Below are positions 24,357 through 32,827 of a DNA stretch of 64,000 nt, in pieces (position 1 is the stretch's first letter; every line of letters starts with the position of its first letter). The position numbers and the translations under genes are program-made. The notes under the pieces were generated by a model. It did not search any database. It saw nothing but the letters and a program-made list of their open reading frames with translations, and was not told the origin of the DNA. This stretch comes from Ammonifex thiophilus (GTDB lineage Bacteria; Bacillota; Desulfotomaculia; Desulfotomaculales; Ammonificaceae), in assembly GCF_003368535.1 (NCBI RefSeq), contig NZ_QSLN01000007.1:1-64000 (forward strand). Reading direction: 5' to 3'.

Positions 24357-24788
24357 ATGAGCCGGCGAAGGGCGCGCGAGGCGGCCCTGATGGTTCTTTT
24401 TCAAGTGGATGTGGGAGGAGCCGTGGTGGAGGAAGCGCTGGAGCGCACCTTGGCGGAGTGGCGCCTGGGCAACGCCAGCAGGGAGTTCGCTACCTCTCTG
24501 GTTTTGGGCACCCTGGCTCACCGCCCGCAGATAGACCGGGTGATAGAGGAGCTCAGCCGGGGGTGGCGGCTGGAGCGTATGAACCGGGTGGACCGGAATG
24601 TGATGCGCTTGGCTCTCTACGAACTCTTGTTCCGGCAGGATATACCGCCGGCGGTGGCCATCAACGAGGCGGTAGAGCTGGCCAAGCGCTATGGGGGGGA
24701 GGAATCCCCCCGCTTCGTCAACGGCATTCTGGGCAAGGTGGCAGAAAATCTTTCTCTTTACCGTGAGAGGGTAGGCTTCCCTTCCTGA
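24357..24788 (+). CDS. nusB: Transcription antitermination factor NusB
   Basis: 143 residues, the usual size. With NusE it binds boxA of rRNA leader transcripts and prevents premature termination. SRRRAREAALMVLFQVDVG, NRVDRNVMRLALYELLF, and PPAVAINEAVELAKRYGGEESPRF VNGILGKVAE are diagnostic. The start is behind GGGAGAGAGG. Confidence 0.93.
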   Translation: MSRRRAREAALMVLFQVDVGGAVVEEALERTLAEWRLGNASREFATSLVLGTLAHRPQIDRVIEELSRGWRLERMNRVDRNVMRLALYELLFRQDIPPAVAINEAVELAKRYGGEESPRFVNGILGKVAENLSLYRERVGFPS

Positions 24789-24900
24789 CCTTTCACCCCT
24801 TTCTTTTTTCCGCTGGTGCGCTTTATATTGGTTCCCAACTGTTACTAGAGCTATATTGAGGGCAAAACATACCGTGGTTTAAGGGTGGTGGACGAGGGAA

Positions 24901-25737
24901 GTGGCCGTTTTGCTTTCGGGTAAAGAGTTGGCGGCGCAGATCAAAGAAGAAGTGCGGGAAGAAGTGGATCGGTGGAAGGCCAGAGGGGTAACCCCCAAGC
25001 TGGTGGCAGTCCTGGTAGGAGATGACCCCGCGGCGGTGGTTTATGCCCAAGCCAAGGAAAAGGCGCTAAAAAGTGTAGGCATGGCCTATGAACTGGTGAA
25101 GTTCGGCGCCACGGCTGCACAAGAGGAGGTGGAGGCCAAGCTCAAGGAACTTAGCGCCTCCCCCGAAGTGCACGGAATTATCCTGGAATTTCCCCTCCCT
25201 CCGCACTTAAACAAGGATCGCCTTCTTTCTGCCCTTTCCCCTTTGAAGGATGTGGACGGGCTTACCTACGAAAACCGAGGGCGTTTGTTTTCCGGTGAGG
25301 AAGGCCTTTTCCCAGCTACGCCACAAAGTTGTCTTATTATCTTAGAACGCCACGGGATCGAGTTGGCGGGTAAGCACGTAGTGGTGGTGGGCCGGGGGGA
25401 GACGGTGGGCCGGCCTCTCCTTCCCCTTCTGCTTCGGAAAGATGCTACGGTTACTGTGTGCCACAGCCGGACGGCGGACCTTGGCTACCATACCCGGCAA
25501 GCCGAGATCCTCATCGTGGCCGCCGGCCGTCCCGGCTTGATCACCGGAAATATGGTGAAGCCGGGGGCGGTGGTGGTGGATGCCGGTATAAACCAGACCG
25601 AGCAGGGCATATGTGGGGATGTGGACTTTCCCTCGGTGGAACCAGTAGCCGGTTATCTAACCCCTGTGCCCGGTGGAGTAGGAAGCCTCACCACGGTCAT
25701 GTTGATGAAGAATTTGCTCAAGGCCATGTCCCTGTAG
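24901..25737 (+). CDS. folD: Methylene-THF dehydrogenase / methenyl-THF cyclohydrolase
   Basis: 278 residues. Interconverts methylene-, methenyl- and formyl-tetrahydrofolate, a core step of the methyl branch of acetogenic carbon fixation and of one-carbon supply. Motifs: VGDDPAAVVYAQAKEKA with the catalytic Tyr/Lys region, GIILEFPLPPHL (variant of the usual VQLPLP), VVVGRGETVGRPLLPLLL, and PGGVGSLTTVMLM near the C-terminus. GTG 24901. A second cyclohydrolase gene follows directly. Confidence 0.9.
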   Translation: MAVLLSGKELAAQIKEEVREEVDRWKARGVTPKLVAVLVGDDPAAVVYAQAKEKALKSVGMAYELVKFGATAAQEEVEAKLKELSASPEVHGIILEFPLPPHLNKDRLLSALSPLKDVDGLTYENRGRLFSGEEGLFPATPQSCLIILERHGIELAGKHVVVVGRGETVGRPLLPLLLRKDATVTVCHSRTADLGYHTRQAEILIVAAGRPGLITGNMVKPGAVVVDAGINQTEQGICGDVDFPSVEPVAGYLTPVPGGVGSLTTVMLMKNLLKAMSL

Positions 25738-25762
25738 GGATGCTAGTAGGAGGTAGATCTCA

Positions 25763-26395
25763 GTGGGGGTTTTTGGCTGGAGCTTGGGACAATTTCTTAA
25801 AGAGGCAGCTTCCTCTAGCCCCACGCCGGGAGGGGGAAGCGTGGCGGCCTTAACCGGGGCTCTGGCCGCTTCCATGGCGGCCATGGTGGCCAATCTCACC
25901 CTGGGTAAGGAGAAATTTCGGGAAGTGGCCCCGGATATGGAAAGGGTGCGCCGCGAGGCCGAAGAAACTCTAGAGGCCATGGAGAAGCTCATGGAGGCGG
26001 ACATGGAAGCTTTTAACACCTATATGCAAGCCTTGCGGCTTCCCAAGAGTACGCCAGAGGAGAAAAGCTTTAGGCAGCAGAAGATGCAAGAAGCCTTGCG
26101 CCGGGCCACGGAAGTGCCTCTGGAGATAGCCGAGCGTTGTTTTAAGGTGCTGGAGCTGGCCCTGGAGGTGGCCCGCAAGGGGAACGAAATGGCGGTAAGC
26201 GACGCGGGGGTTGCTGGACATCTGGCCTGGGCCGCGCTGCAGGCGGCACTTTTGAACGTGGACATAAACCTGCCCTACCTCAGGGACGAGGAGCTGGCGG
26301 CACAGTTCCGGGCCCAGAAGGAGGATCTTTTAGAGAAAGGGAGGAAGGTCTGGGAACGGGTGTTCACCGCCGTCCAAGAAAAAATGATAAAATAA
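25763..26395 (+). CDS. fchA: FchA-like methenyl-THF cyclohydrolase
   Basis: 210 residues of the formiminotransferase-cyclodeaminase (FTCD_C) family. SSPTPGGGSVAALTGALAASMA at the N-terminus is the family's folate-binding signature. In acetogens FchA hydrolyses methenyl-THF next to FolD, and folD lies 25 bases upstream here. GTG 25763 follows AGGAGGTAG at 7 bases. Confidence 0.88.
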   Translation: MGVFGWSLGQFLKEAASSSPTPGGGSVAALTGALAASMAAMVANLTLGKEKFREVAPDMERVRREAEETLEAMEKLMEADMEAFNTYMQALRLPKSTPEEKSFRQQKMQEALRRATEVPLEIAERCFKVLELALEVARKGNEMAVSDAGVAGHLAWAALQAALLNVDINLPYLRDEELAAQFRAQKEDLLEKGRKVWERVFTAVQEKMIK

Positions 26396-26400
26396 AAACT

Positions 26401-26571
26401 ATGAAGCGGATAAGATGTGTCCTTAGTTGGCGGGAACGTAAGCGCAAGATTATCCTGGGGCTCGTGCTTCTGAGCTTGTCATCGCTTGCCTTTTGGGGGC
26501 CCAAGACGCCCTGGGCTTTACTGGGGCTAGTGGGCCTTTTGCCTTTAATCTCAGGGATCACCGGCTACTGA
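26401..26571 (+). CDS. Small DUF2892/YgaP-like membrane protein
   Basis: 56 residues, too short for most gene lists. ERKRKIILGLVLLSLSSLAF, then WALLGLVGLLPLISGITGY: two membrane segments with the G-L-x-P-L-x-S/T-G-x-T-G ending of the YgaP-type membrane domain. It starts 5 bases after fchA with no visible ribosome site, so it would depend on coupling to the gene before it. It lacks the cysteine usual after TG in this family. Confidence 0.6.
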   Translation: MKRIRCVLSWRERKRKIILGLVLLSLSSLAFWGPKTPWALLGLVGLLPLISGITGY

Positions 26572-26616
26572 CCGGGAAAGTCCTGAAATTCTGTGCCCGG
26601 GAGGCACGAAAGGTAA

Positions 26617-27864
26617 GTGCAGCGACTTTCGGAAGCTCAGCGGGTAGCCTCTCTCTCGGTGCTGCTTAACCTGGCAGTAACGGCGGCCAAAGGTATCCTG
26701 GCTTTCCTCACAGGAAGCACCGCGTTATGGGCGGAAACTCTGCACAGCCTTTCCGACCTGGCGGCCAGCTCGGCTACCTGGGTGGGGATCCGCCTGGCGC
26801 GGCTTAAAAGTCGGGCCTTCCCCTGGGGGCTTTACAAGGTAGAGAACCTGGTCTCGTTGCTGATTGCCGGGGTGGTTTTCTTTGCCGGCTACGAGATTTT
26901 CCGCGAAGGGGTGCTGGGGCAGCGGCAGGTAGAACTCACCAACCTTTCGGTGGCCGTCCCGGGGCTGGCAGCAATCATCGTCGCCGTTTTTCTTTTTTCC
27001 TGGTATGAGAAGCGCAAAGGGGAGGAGTACAATTCCCCGGCTCTTAAAGCTGACGCCTTGCACCTGCGGGCCGATTCGGTTTCGGCCCTGGTGGTGCTGG
27101 TAAGCCTGGTGGGGGCCTGGCTGGGGTATCCTTTTCTCGAGAAGATAGCCACGGTGGTGGTCATCCTTTTTCTGGCCCGGGCCGGGGGAGAGATAATGGT
27201 AGATGCGCTCCGGGGCCTACTTGATGCTTCGGTGGACTACGCCACCTTAGACAAGATAAGGGAGACCATAGCCCGCGATCCGCGGGTTACCGGAATCAAG
27301 CGCATTATGGCCCGCAATTCCGGCAGCGTGATCTTCGTGGTGGCCGAAATAACCCTGCGCTCTCACAGCCTCAAGGAGGCCCATGCTATATCCGAGGAGA
27401 TAGAGGAGGCAGTGAAAGAGGCGGTCCCCGGTATAGAGCGGGTGACCATCCACTACGAGCCGGAGGAGAAAGACTATCTGACGGTGGCTGTACCTCTGGC
27501 CGGCCTGCGGGGGGAAATTTCGGAACACTTCGGCAGCGCCCCTTACCTGGCCCTGCTCAAGGTGGACCGCCAAACATGGGAGGTAAAGGAGCAAATCACC
27601 CTTCCTAACCCCTTTCTGCGGGAGGAGAAAGGGAAGGGGATGAAGCTGGCTCATTTCCTGGTGGAGAGAGGGGTGGATTTGGTCCTCACCCAGGAGTCGC
27701 TGGAGGAAAAGGGGCCCGCTTACCTCTTTGAAGCCGCCGACGTTTCCTACCGCACCATCGCCCACCGGGACCTGGCGGCGGTTATAGAAGACTTGGGTGA
27801 GCTCATAGCGAGGAGGGAGGAGCGGACTGAGGTTCGAGGTACTGGCCCAGGAAGGAAAGGCTAG
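26617..27864 (+). CDS. Cation diffusion facilitator fused to a NifX-like domain
   Basis: 415 residues. Residues 1-290 are a CDF metal transporter (membrane segments about 12-35, 40-60, 78-100, 115-135, 155-185; HSLSDLAAS and HLRADSVSA-type metal sites in helices 2 and 5, then the cytoplasmic domain). Residues 295-400 form a dinitrogenase-iron-molybdenum-cofactor (NifX/NifB C-terminal) domain: VAVPLAGLRGEISEHFGSAPY ... VDLVLTQESLEEKG. The combination suggests an exporter of a divalent metal with an attached metal- or cofactor-sensing domain. Its last 38 bases overlap the start of tgt. Confidence 0.85.
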   Translation: MQRLSEAQRVASLSVLLNLAVTAAKGILAFLTGSTALWAETLHSLSDLAASSATWVGIRLARLKSRAFPWGLYKVENLVSLLIAGVVFFAGYEIFREGVLGQRQVELTNLSVAVPGLAAIIVAVFLFSWYEKRKGEEYNSPALKADALHLRADSVSALVVLVSLVGAWLGYPFLEKIATVVVILFLARAGGEIMVDALRGLLDASVDYATLDKIRETIARDPRVTGIKRIMARNSGSVIFVVAEITLRSHSLKEAHAISEEIEEAVKEAVPGIERVTIHYEPEEKDYLTVAVPLAGLRGEISEHFGSAPYLALLKVDRQTWEVKEQITLPNPFLREEKGKGMKLAHFLVERGVDLVLTQESLEEKGPAYLFEAADVSYRTIAHRDLAAVIEDLGELIARREERTEVRGTGPGRKG

Positions 27865-28924
27865 GTGGGGTAGGCTTTTCACCCCGCACGGCGTGGTAGA
27901 CACGCCTGTTTTTATGCCCGTGGGAACTCAGGCCACGGTCAAGGGGTTAACACCGGAGGAGTTGGGAGCTCTCGGAACCCAGATACTCCTCTGTAACACC
28001 TACCATCTTTACCTGCGCCCCGGTGTTTCCATCGTGGAAGAAGCGGGGGGGCTGCACCGTTTCATGCGCTGGTTCGGTCCCATCTTGACCGACAGCGGAG
28101 GCTTTCAAGTGCTGAGCCTGGCCCCTTTACGCAAAGTCACCGACGAAGGGGTTATCTTCCGGTCTCATTTGGACGGCAGCGAGCACCTCTTTACCCCTGA
28201 GAAGGTGGTGGATTTGCAGGAGAGGCTAGGCCCGGACATAGCCATGGTGCTCGACGAGTGTCCACCCTACCCCGCTTCCCGGGAAGAGATCGAGAGGGCG
28301 GTAAAGCGGACCTCCGCCTGGGCGGAGCGCTCGCTAAAGGTTTGGCGGCGGAAGGAGGTGACCTTTTTCGGAATCGTTCAGGGTGGGGTTTACCGTGACT
28401 TGCGGGAGAGAAGCGTTAAGGAGTTAGTGGCCCTGGATTTTCCCGGCTACGCCATAGGAGGGCTTAGCGTGGGAGAGCCCAAGGAACTCACCTACGCGGT
28501 GCTGGACTGGGTGGTTCCCTTGCTTCCCCCGGACAAGCCTCGCTACCTCATGGGCGTGGGAACGCCGGAAGACATTTTGGAAGGGGTGGCTCGGGGGGTG
28601 GATATGTTCGACTGCGTGCTCCCTACCCGGCTGGGGCGCCACGCCACCGTCTTTACCCGCCGGGGGAGGATAAATATCCGCCGCGCGGCTTATGCCCGCG
28701 ACTTCGGCCCCTTGGAGGAGGGGTGCCAGTGCTACACTTGTCGGCACTACACTAGAGCTTACCTCCACCACCTCTTCCGGGCGGAGGAAATGCTGGGACC
28801 AAGGCTCTTGACTCTGCATAACCTGCACTTCCTTTTCAGGCTCATGGAAAGAATCAGAGAGGCCATCGCTTCCGGGACCTTCGCCCACCTTTACGAGACC
28901 TGGTTGCGAGGTGGGGGAGAGTAA
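27827..28924 (+). CDS. tgt: Queuine/preQ1 tRNA-ribosyltransferase, apparent CTG start
   Basis: Exchanges guanine at position 34 of tRNAs for preQ1 in queuosine synthesis. Motifs: DSGGFQVLSL (catalytic Asp), FGIVQGGVY, YLMGVGTPEDILEGVARGVDMFDCVLPTRLGRHAT, and zinc ligands C-x-C-x2-C plus His (CQCYTCRHYTRAYLHH). The first standard start is GTG 27893, which would cut off well-conserved sequence. Upstream in frame the protein reads RFEVLAQEGKARWGRLFTPH, a standard Tgt N-terminus, starting at a CTG (27827) just behind AGGAGGGAGGAG (27811-27822). No ATG, GTG or TTG is available, so I call CTG the start; this gives 365 residues, normal length. Confidence 0.85.
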   Translation: MRFEVLAQEGKARWGRLFTPHGVVDTPVFMPVGTQATVKGLTPEELGALGTQILLCNTYHLYLRPGVSIVEEAGGLHRFMRWFGPILTDSGGFQVLSLAPLRKVTDEGVIFRSHLDGSEHLFTPEKVVDLQERLGPDIAMVLDECPPYPASREEIERAVKRTSAWAERSLKVWRRKEVTFFGIVQGGVYRDLRERSVKELVALDFPGYAIGGLSVGEPKELTYAVLDWVVPLLPPDKPRYLMGVGTPEDILEGVARGVDMFDCVLPTRLGRHATVFTRRGRINIRRAAYARDFGPLEEGCQCYTCRHYTRAYLHHLFRAEEMLGPRLLTLHNLHFLFRLMERIREAIASGTFAHLYETWLRGGGE

Positions 28925-29049
28925 GATTTTTATAAAACCGCCGCGGGAAGACCCGTCTCCATAAAGGCGGACGGATCGATCACGGCGGCCAGGTTTTTGT
29001 GCTACAATCAACTCAAGCGCCGCATTCCGGAAGAAAGGAGGTGAAGTGC

Positions 29050-30363
29050 GTGGCCTGGAGCGATAAGTCACACCCCCACCGTCTCCTTCTGACCAAACAG
29101 TTCCCGCTGGGGTTGGAAGCACTGCCGGTCTTCCAACCCGTCATGCTGGCGGCAAACCGCATCTGGAACTCCTGCGTCTGGCACAGTCGCGAGACCTTCA
29201 GGCAGGAAAACCGCTGGCCGACAGAAGCGGAACTCAAGGCGAAGTTCAAAGCTTTTGCCGCGTGGAAGGAACTCCATTCCCAGTCGGCCCAGGCGGTGGC
29301 GGAGGAGTACTTCGAAGCCGTGTCTGCCTACCGCAAGCACAGGGAAAACGGCCACCTGGAAATGAGCCCGCCGGGCTTCAAGCCGAAGAACCACCTCCGC
29401 ACCGTCACCTGGAAGAGGCAGGGCTTCGATGTTGAGGACGACACCCTCGTGTTGAAGCTCTCCCGGAAGAAGGAACCCATCAAGGTTGCGCTGCCCGGAG
29501 GCTGGAACGTGGTCACCCTGCCGGACGGCACAGAGGTGAAGGGCGTCCCGGTCGAGGTCAAGGTGAAGGCGGTCGTCCGCCGCCGCAAAGTGGAAAACCT
29601 GGTACTCCACGTGACCCTCGACCTGGGAGTGGTGTCTGTAAACCAGACGGGTGCCGTCTCGGCCTACGACTACAACTCCGCCATGTTCGCCCGCGCTGTA
29701 TCCAGTGGCCGACTCGACCTGTTTGTGTGCCGGGAGCTCCTCTCCCTGGTGCAGTACAGGAACAAAACTATAGCAGAGTTTCAGGAAAAGGTGAGCCGCC
29801 TGAAAGAAGGCTCCCGCAGGTGGAGGAGGTGCCTTTCCGCGAAGGTGCGTGTGCTAAAGAGACTCGACCATCGCATAAGGCAGATGGAGCACTCCCTGAC
29901 GAAACTCTTTGCGGAGCTGGACGGAGCAGAAGGAGTGGCCTTTGCGGTGGTGGGAGATTTAACTGACCTGCGCCGCTTCGCCCGCACCTGGATGAAGGGT
30001 AAAAAGGCTACCCAGAAGATCAACCAGATGGCCTACGACCGGCTCCGGCAGGAGCAGCGCTACAAAAACCTGATGTGGGGTATTGAGACCGACGCCTGGA
30101 CGGAAAGAAACACGTCTTCCACGTGCTGTCTCTGTGGTACCCGCGACCCTGCCTGGCGGAGGCACCGCGGTCTGTGGGTGTGCGGGAGGTGCGGGCTGGT
30201 CCTGCAGGCCGACCTCAACGGCGCGGTCAACCTCTTAAAGCAGTATCTTTTCGGCAGCTGCACCGGCCGAGTCGAGCTGCCCTTTGCCCCCAGGGGAGTA
30301 CGGGTCTGGCGCTGGGACGGGAGGCACAACAGGTTCGTGCAAGTATCGTCAAGGGCCGCGTGA
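29050..30363 (+). CDS. tnpB: TnpB-family RNA-guided nuclease, atypical catalytic site
   Basis: 437 residues. GTG 29050 follows AAAGGAGGTG at 6 bases. The N-terminal half is helical and strand-rich, binding RNA and DNA in this family. The RuvC part shows VTLDLGVVSVNQ near 190 (first Asp), AVVGDLTDL near 300, the zinc ribbon C-x2-C / C-x2-C (CCLCG ... CGRCG) near 360-380, and QADLNGAVNLL (third Asp) near 387. Where canonical TnpB has Glu (VVIEDL) there is Gly. A Glu about 50 residues later, in WTERNTSSTC, matches the position of the displaced catalytic Glu known from some TnpB and Fanzor groups. The protein may therefore be active with a rearranged site, or be nuclease-dead. Confidence 0.85.
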   Translation: MAWSDKSHPHRLLLTKQFPLGLEALPVFQPVMLAANRIWNSCVWHSRETFRQENRWPTEAELKAKFKAFAAWKELHSQSAQAVAEEYFEAVSAYRKHRENGHLEMSPPGFKPKNHLRTVTWKRQGFDVEDDTLVLKLSRKKEPIKVALPGGWNVVTLPDGTEVKGVPVEVKVKAVVRRRKVENLVLHVTLDLGVVSVNQTGAVSAYDYNSAMFARAVSSGRLDLFVCRELLSLVQYRNKTIAEFQEKVSRLKEGSRRWRRCLSAKVRVLKRLDHRIRQMEHSLTKLFAELDGAEGVAFAVVGDLTDLRRFARTWMKGKKATQKINQMAYDRLRQEQRYKNLMWGIETDAWTERNTSSTCCLCGTRDPAWRRHRGLWVCGRCGLVLQADLNGAVNLLKQYLFGSCTGRVELPFAPRGVRVWRWDGRHNRFVQVSSRAA

Positions 30364-30516
30364 GCGGCACCTGACGTAGTCGGGACGGCGGTGACGGTCC
30401 CCTCCGGGAGACCCTCCGGCAACGGGTCGAAAAGGGGTCGCTCGCACCGGTGTAGCCCGGCAGGCGTATGCACCTGCCGCTGGAAGCCCTACCCCTTAAG
30501 GGGTAGGGAGGAAGTC
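30290..30516 (+). ncRNA. Probable omega-RNA (reRNA) region of the tnpB element
   Basis: TnpB elements make a guide RNA from the 3' end of tnpB through the right end. The stretch after the tnpB stop has several GC-rich inverted pairs and ends with the palindrome at 30487-30508; sequence after about 30517 would be the guide. Assigned by family knowledge and position, not by a recognised RNA motif. Confidence 0.45.
30487..30508. repeat. Right-end palindrome of the tnpB element
   Basis: CCCTACCCC and GGGGTAGGG are perfect inverse arms around TTAA. Such subterminal hairpins mark IS200/IS605 ends and are recognised by the cognate Tyr transposase. Confidence 0.8.
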
Positions 30517-30587
30517 ACAGCCTGGGACGAAAGGATTTTCTTCGATCGCACCGAAAGATAACCTTGTTAGGAAAGGGGGGGGAGTTC

Positions 30588-30875
30588 ATGCCGTCGCAGC
30601 AACTGGTATCCATCCTTTGGCTGGTGGCCATCATCGCCCTTTTTTACTTTCTCTTGATTAGGCCACAGCAGGTGCGCCAGCGCAAGCACCAAGAAATGCT
30701 CAAGGCGCTAAAGGTAGACGACCGGGTGGTGACCGTCGGCGGTATCATCGGTACCATTGCCAAAATCAAAGAGGACACTGTGATCCTCCGGGTAGCCGAC
30801 AACGTCCGCATCGAGATCCTGAAACAGGCCATAGCCCAGGTACTAAACCAGGCGGAGGAAGGCGAGCGCAAGTAG
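30588..30875 (+). CDS. yajC: Preprotein translocase accessory subunit YajC
   Basis: 95 residues from ATG 30588 behind a GGGGGGGAG run. One membrane helix (about 8-24, ending FLLIRPQQVRQRKHQEML, the family hallmark), then a small soluble domain (DDRVVTVGGIIGTI). YajC joins SecD and SecF in the translocon complex, and both genes follow after one HD-domain gene. The longer frame from 30564 adds eight residues without a better ribosome site. Confidence 0.9.
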   Translation: MPSQQLVSILWLVAIIALFYFLLIRPQQVRQRKHQEMLKALKVDDRVVTVGGIIGTIAKIKEDTVILRVADNVRIEILKQAIAQVLNQAEEGERK

Positions 30876-30879
30876 ATTT

Positions 30880-31560
30880 ATGCAGCGCCGGGAAGTAAAA
30901 GTAGTAACCCTTCAGGATGTAAAAAGAAATCCGGTAGTGGAAACTTTTATTCGTAAAGGCAACCAGTTCCTGGGAGAGATGGGTTACACCGAGCACAGCT
31001 TCCGCCACGTCAACTTGGTGGCCACTATTGCTCGCAACATACTGGAGCGGTTGAATTACCCTCCCCGGGAGGCGGAGCTGGCTGCCATAGCGGGGTACTT
31101 GCACGACATAGGGAACGTAGTCAGCCGCAACGACCATGGCATTTCCGGTGCCCTCATCGCTTACCGGATCCTGAGCGATATGGGCATGCCGCCGGAGGAG
31201 TTGGCCATTGTCATCTCGGCCATAGCCAACCACGAGGAACAATACGGGCAGCCGGTCAACAACGTGGCGGCAGCGCTCATCTTGGCCGATAAGTCAGATG
31301 TGCACCGCTCCCGGGTACGCAACCCTGACCCGGCTACCTTCGATATCCATGACCGGGTAAATTACGCCGTGGAACACTCTTTTCTCTGGGTTAACGAAGA
31401 AAAGCGCACCATCACCTTGGAGCTCACCATCGACATCCAGATATGCCCGGTGATGGAGTATTTCGAGATTTTCCTTTCCCGGATGGCTTTGTGCCGCCGG
31501 GCGGCTAAGTTTTTGAAGGCCGATTTTGAACTCATGATCAACGGGGCGAAGCTACTCTAA
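30880..31560 (+). CDS. HD-domain phosphohydrolase-like protein
   Basis: 226 residues. Metal-binding His and His-Asp are visible: HSFRHVNLVATIAR near 48, AGYLHDIGNVV near 82-92, and ANHEEQYGQP near 130. The C-terminal 70 residues look like a small sensory or ligand domain. Proteins of this kind are often found beside secD in Clostridia; the substrate is unknown. It starts 4 bases after yajC, so it is in the same operon. Confidence 0.75.
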   Translation: MQRREVKVVTLQDVKRNPVVETFIRKGNQFLGEMGYTEHSFRHVNLVATIARNILERLNYPPREAELAAIAGYLHDIGNVVSRNDHGISGALIAYRILSDMGMPPEELAIVISAIANHEEQYGQPVNNVAAALILADKSDVHRSRVRNPDPATFDIHDRVNYAVEHSFLWVNEEKRTITLELTIDIQICPVMEYFEIFLSRMALCRRAAKFLKADFELMINGAKLL

Positions 31561-31574
31561 GAGGGGGAAAGAAA

Positions 31575-32810
31575 GTGCGCTGGGACAAAATACTCACCTT
31601 ACTGGCAGTGGTTACCGTCGTAGGGGTAGCCATGTGGTTTGCCTTCCTACCCCCGGTGAAAGACCTTCCCTGGTTTCCCATAACCAAGCATGTGCGCTTG
31701 GGACTCGACCTTCAAGGCGGGGTACACGTGGTGCTGCAGGCGGTAGACACCCCGGAGGCTAAGGTCACTCCCCAGGCCATGAAGCAGGTTCTCGCCGTCT
31801 TGCAGGAGCGGGTAAACCGCTTCGGCGTTACCGAGCCCATCATTCAGCAGCAGGGCGCTCGGCGGGTCATCGTGGAACTTCCAGGGGTGAAGAACCCCGA
31901 TGAGGTGATAAACACCCTCATCCGCCCTGCTTTCTTGGAATTTAAGACCGAAAGTGGACAGGTGATCGTCACCGGCCGGGATCTGAAAGAGGCGCGTGAG
32001 GCCATTGATCCCACAACTAACAAGCCGGTGGTGCATCTCACCTTCAACGCCGAGGGGGCCAAGAAATTTGAGGCGGCCACCCGGGAGAACCTGGGGAGGC
32101 ACATAGGGATCTACCTTGACGGCAAGCTCATACAGAACCCGGTCGTCGAGGCGGTCATAACGGATGGTAAGGCGGAGATCACCGGCTATCAGTCTCTAGA
32201 AGAGGCCCACCGCATAGCGGTGCTCCTGCAGTCGGGTGCTTTGCCGGTGAAGCTGGAGATACTGGAAAAACGCACGGTGGGGCCTACTCTGGGGGCGGAT
32301 TCGCTGCATAAGTCCCTTTACGCCGGGGCCATCGGTGTGGCTGCCATCCTCATCTTCATGCTCCTTTATTACCGGGTACCGGGACTTATAGCTGACTTCT
32401 GCCTGGGTATTTACGCCCTGCTGGTGCTCCTGGTCTTCGTTGCCCTCAAAGCCACCATGACTCTCCCCGGTATTGCCGGGTATCTCTTGAGCTTCGGTGT
32501 AGCGGTAGACGCTAACATCTTGATATCGGAGCGCATAAAGGAGGAGCTGCGTAGCGGCAAAAGTCTACGGACTGCCGTTGACCACGGATTCAGGTACGCT
32601 TTCCGAGCTATTTTTGACGCCAACGTTACCACCGTTCTAGGAGCTCTGGTCCTCTATTACTTTGGCACCGGTCCCATCCGCGGTTTTGCCCTGACTTTGG
32701 CGGTGGGTGTTATCGCTAGCTTCCTGACGGCAGTTACCATGACGCGCTGGCTCCTGCGGCTCGTTCTCGATACAGGGCTCATCAAAAACCCCAAGCTTTA
32801 CGGAGCTTAA
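31575..32810 (+). CDS. secD: Protein translocase subunit SecD
   Basis: 411 residues, typical of Gram-positive SecD. An N-terminal membrane segment, then the signature LGLDLQGGVHVVLQA, the large extracytoplasmic P1 domain, and from about 235 five membrane segments with LPGIAGYLLSFGVAVDANILISERIKEEL and DANVTTVLGALVLYYFGTGPIRGFA. With SecF it uses the proton gradient to pull exported proteins out of the channel. GTG 31575 follows AGGGGGAAAG. Confidence 0.93.
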   Translation: MRWDKILTLLAVVTVVGVAMWFAFLPPVKDLPWFPITKHVRLGLDLQGGVHVVLQAVDTPEAKVTPQAMKQVLAVLQERVNRFGVTEPIIQQQGARRVIVELPGVKNPDEVINTLIRPAFLEFKTESGQVIVTGRDLKEAREAIDPTTNKPVVHLTFNAEGAKKFEAATRENLGRHIGIYLDGKLIQNPVVEAVITDGKAEITGYQSLEEAHRIAVLLQSGALPVKLEILEKRTVGPTLGADSLHKSLYAGAIGVAAILIFMLLYYRVPGLIADFCLGIYALLVLLVFVALKATMTLPGIAGYLLSFGVAVDANILISERIKEELRSGKSLRTAVDHGFRYAFRAIFDANVTTVLGALVLYYFGTGPIRGFALTLAVGVIASFLTAVTMTRWLLRLVLDTGLIKNPKLYGA

Positions 32811-32827
32811 AGGAGGTTTCGACGCCC

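Larger units (their letters stand above)
29000..30516 (+). mobile_element. IS605-type element with tnpB only
   Basis: A solitary tnpB with the typical right end: a perfect palindrome just before GGAGGAAGTCAC, as in IS200/IS605 ends. No tnpA is present, so movement would need a transposase elsewhere. The element separates tgt from yajC-secD-secF, genes that normally sit together. The left border is approximate; I could not find the left-end hairpin with confidence. Confidence 0.7.
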
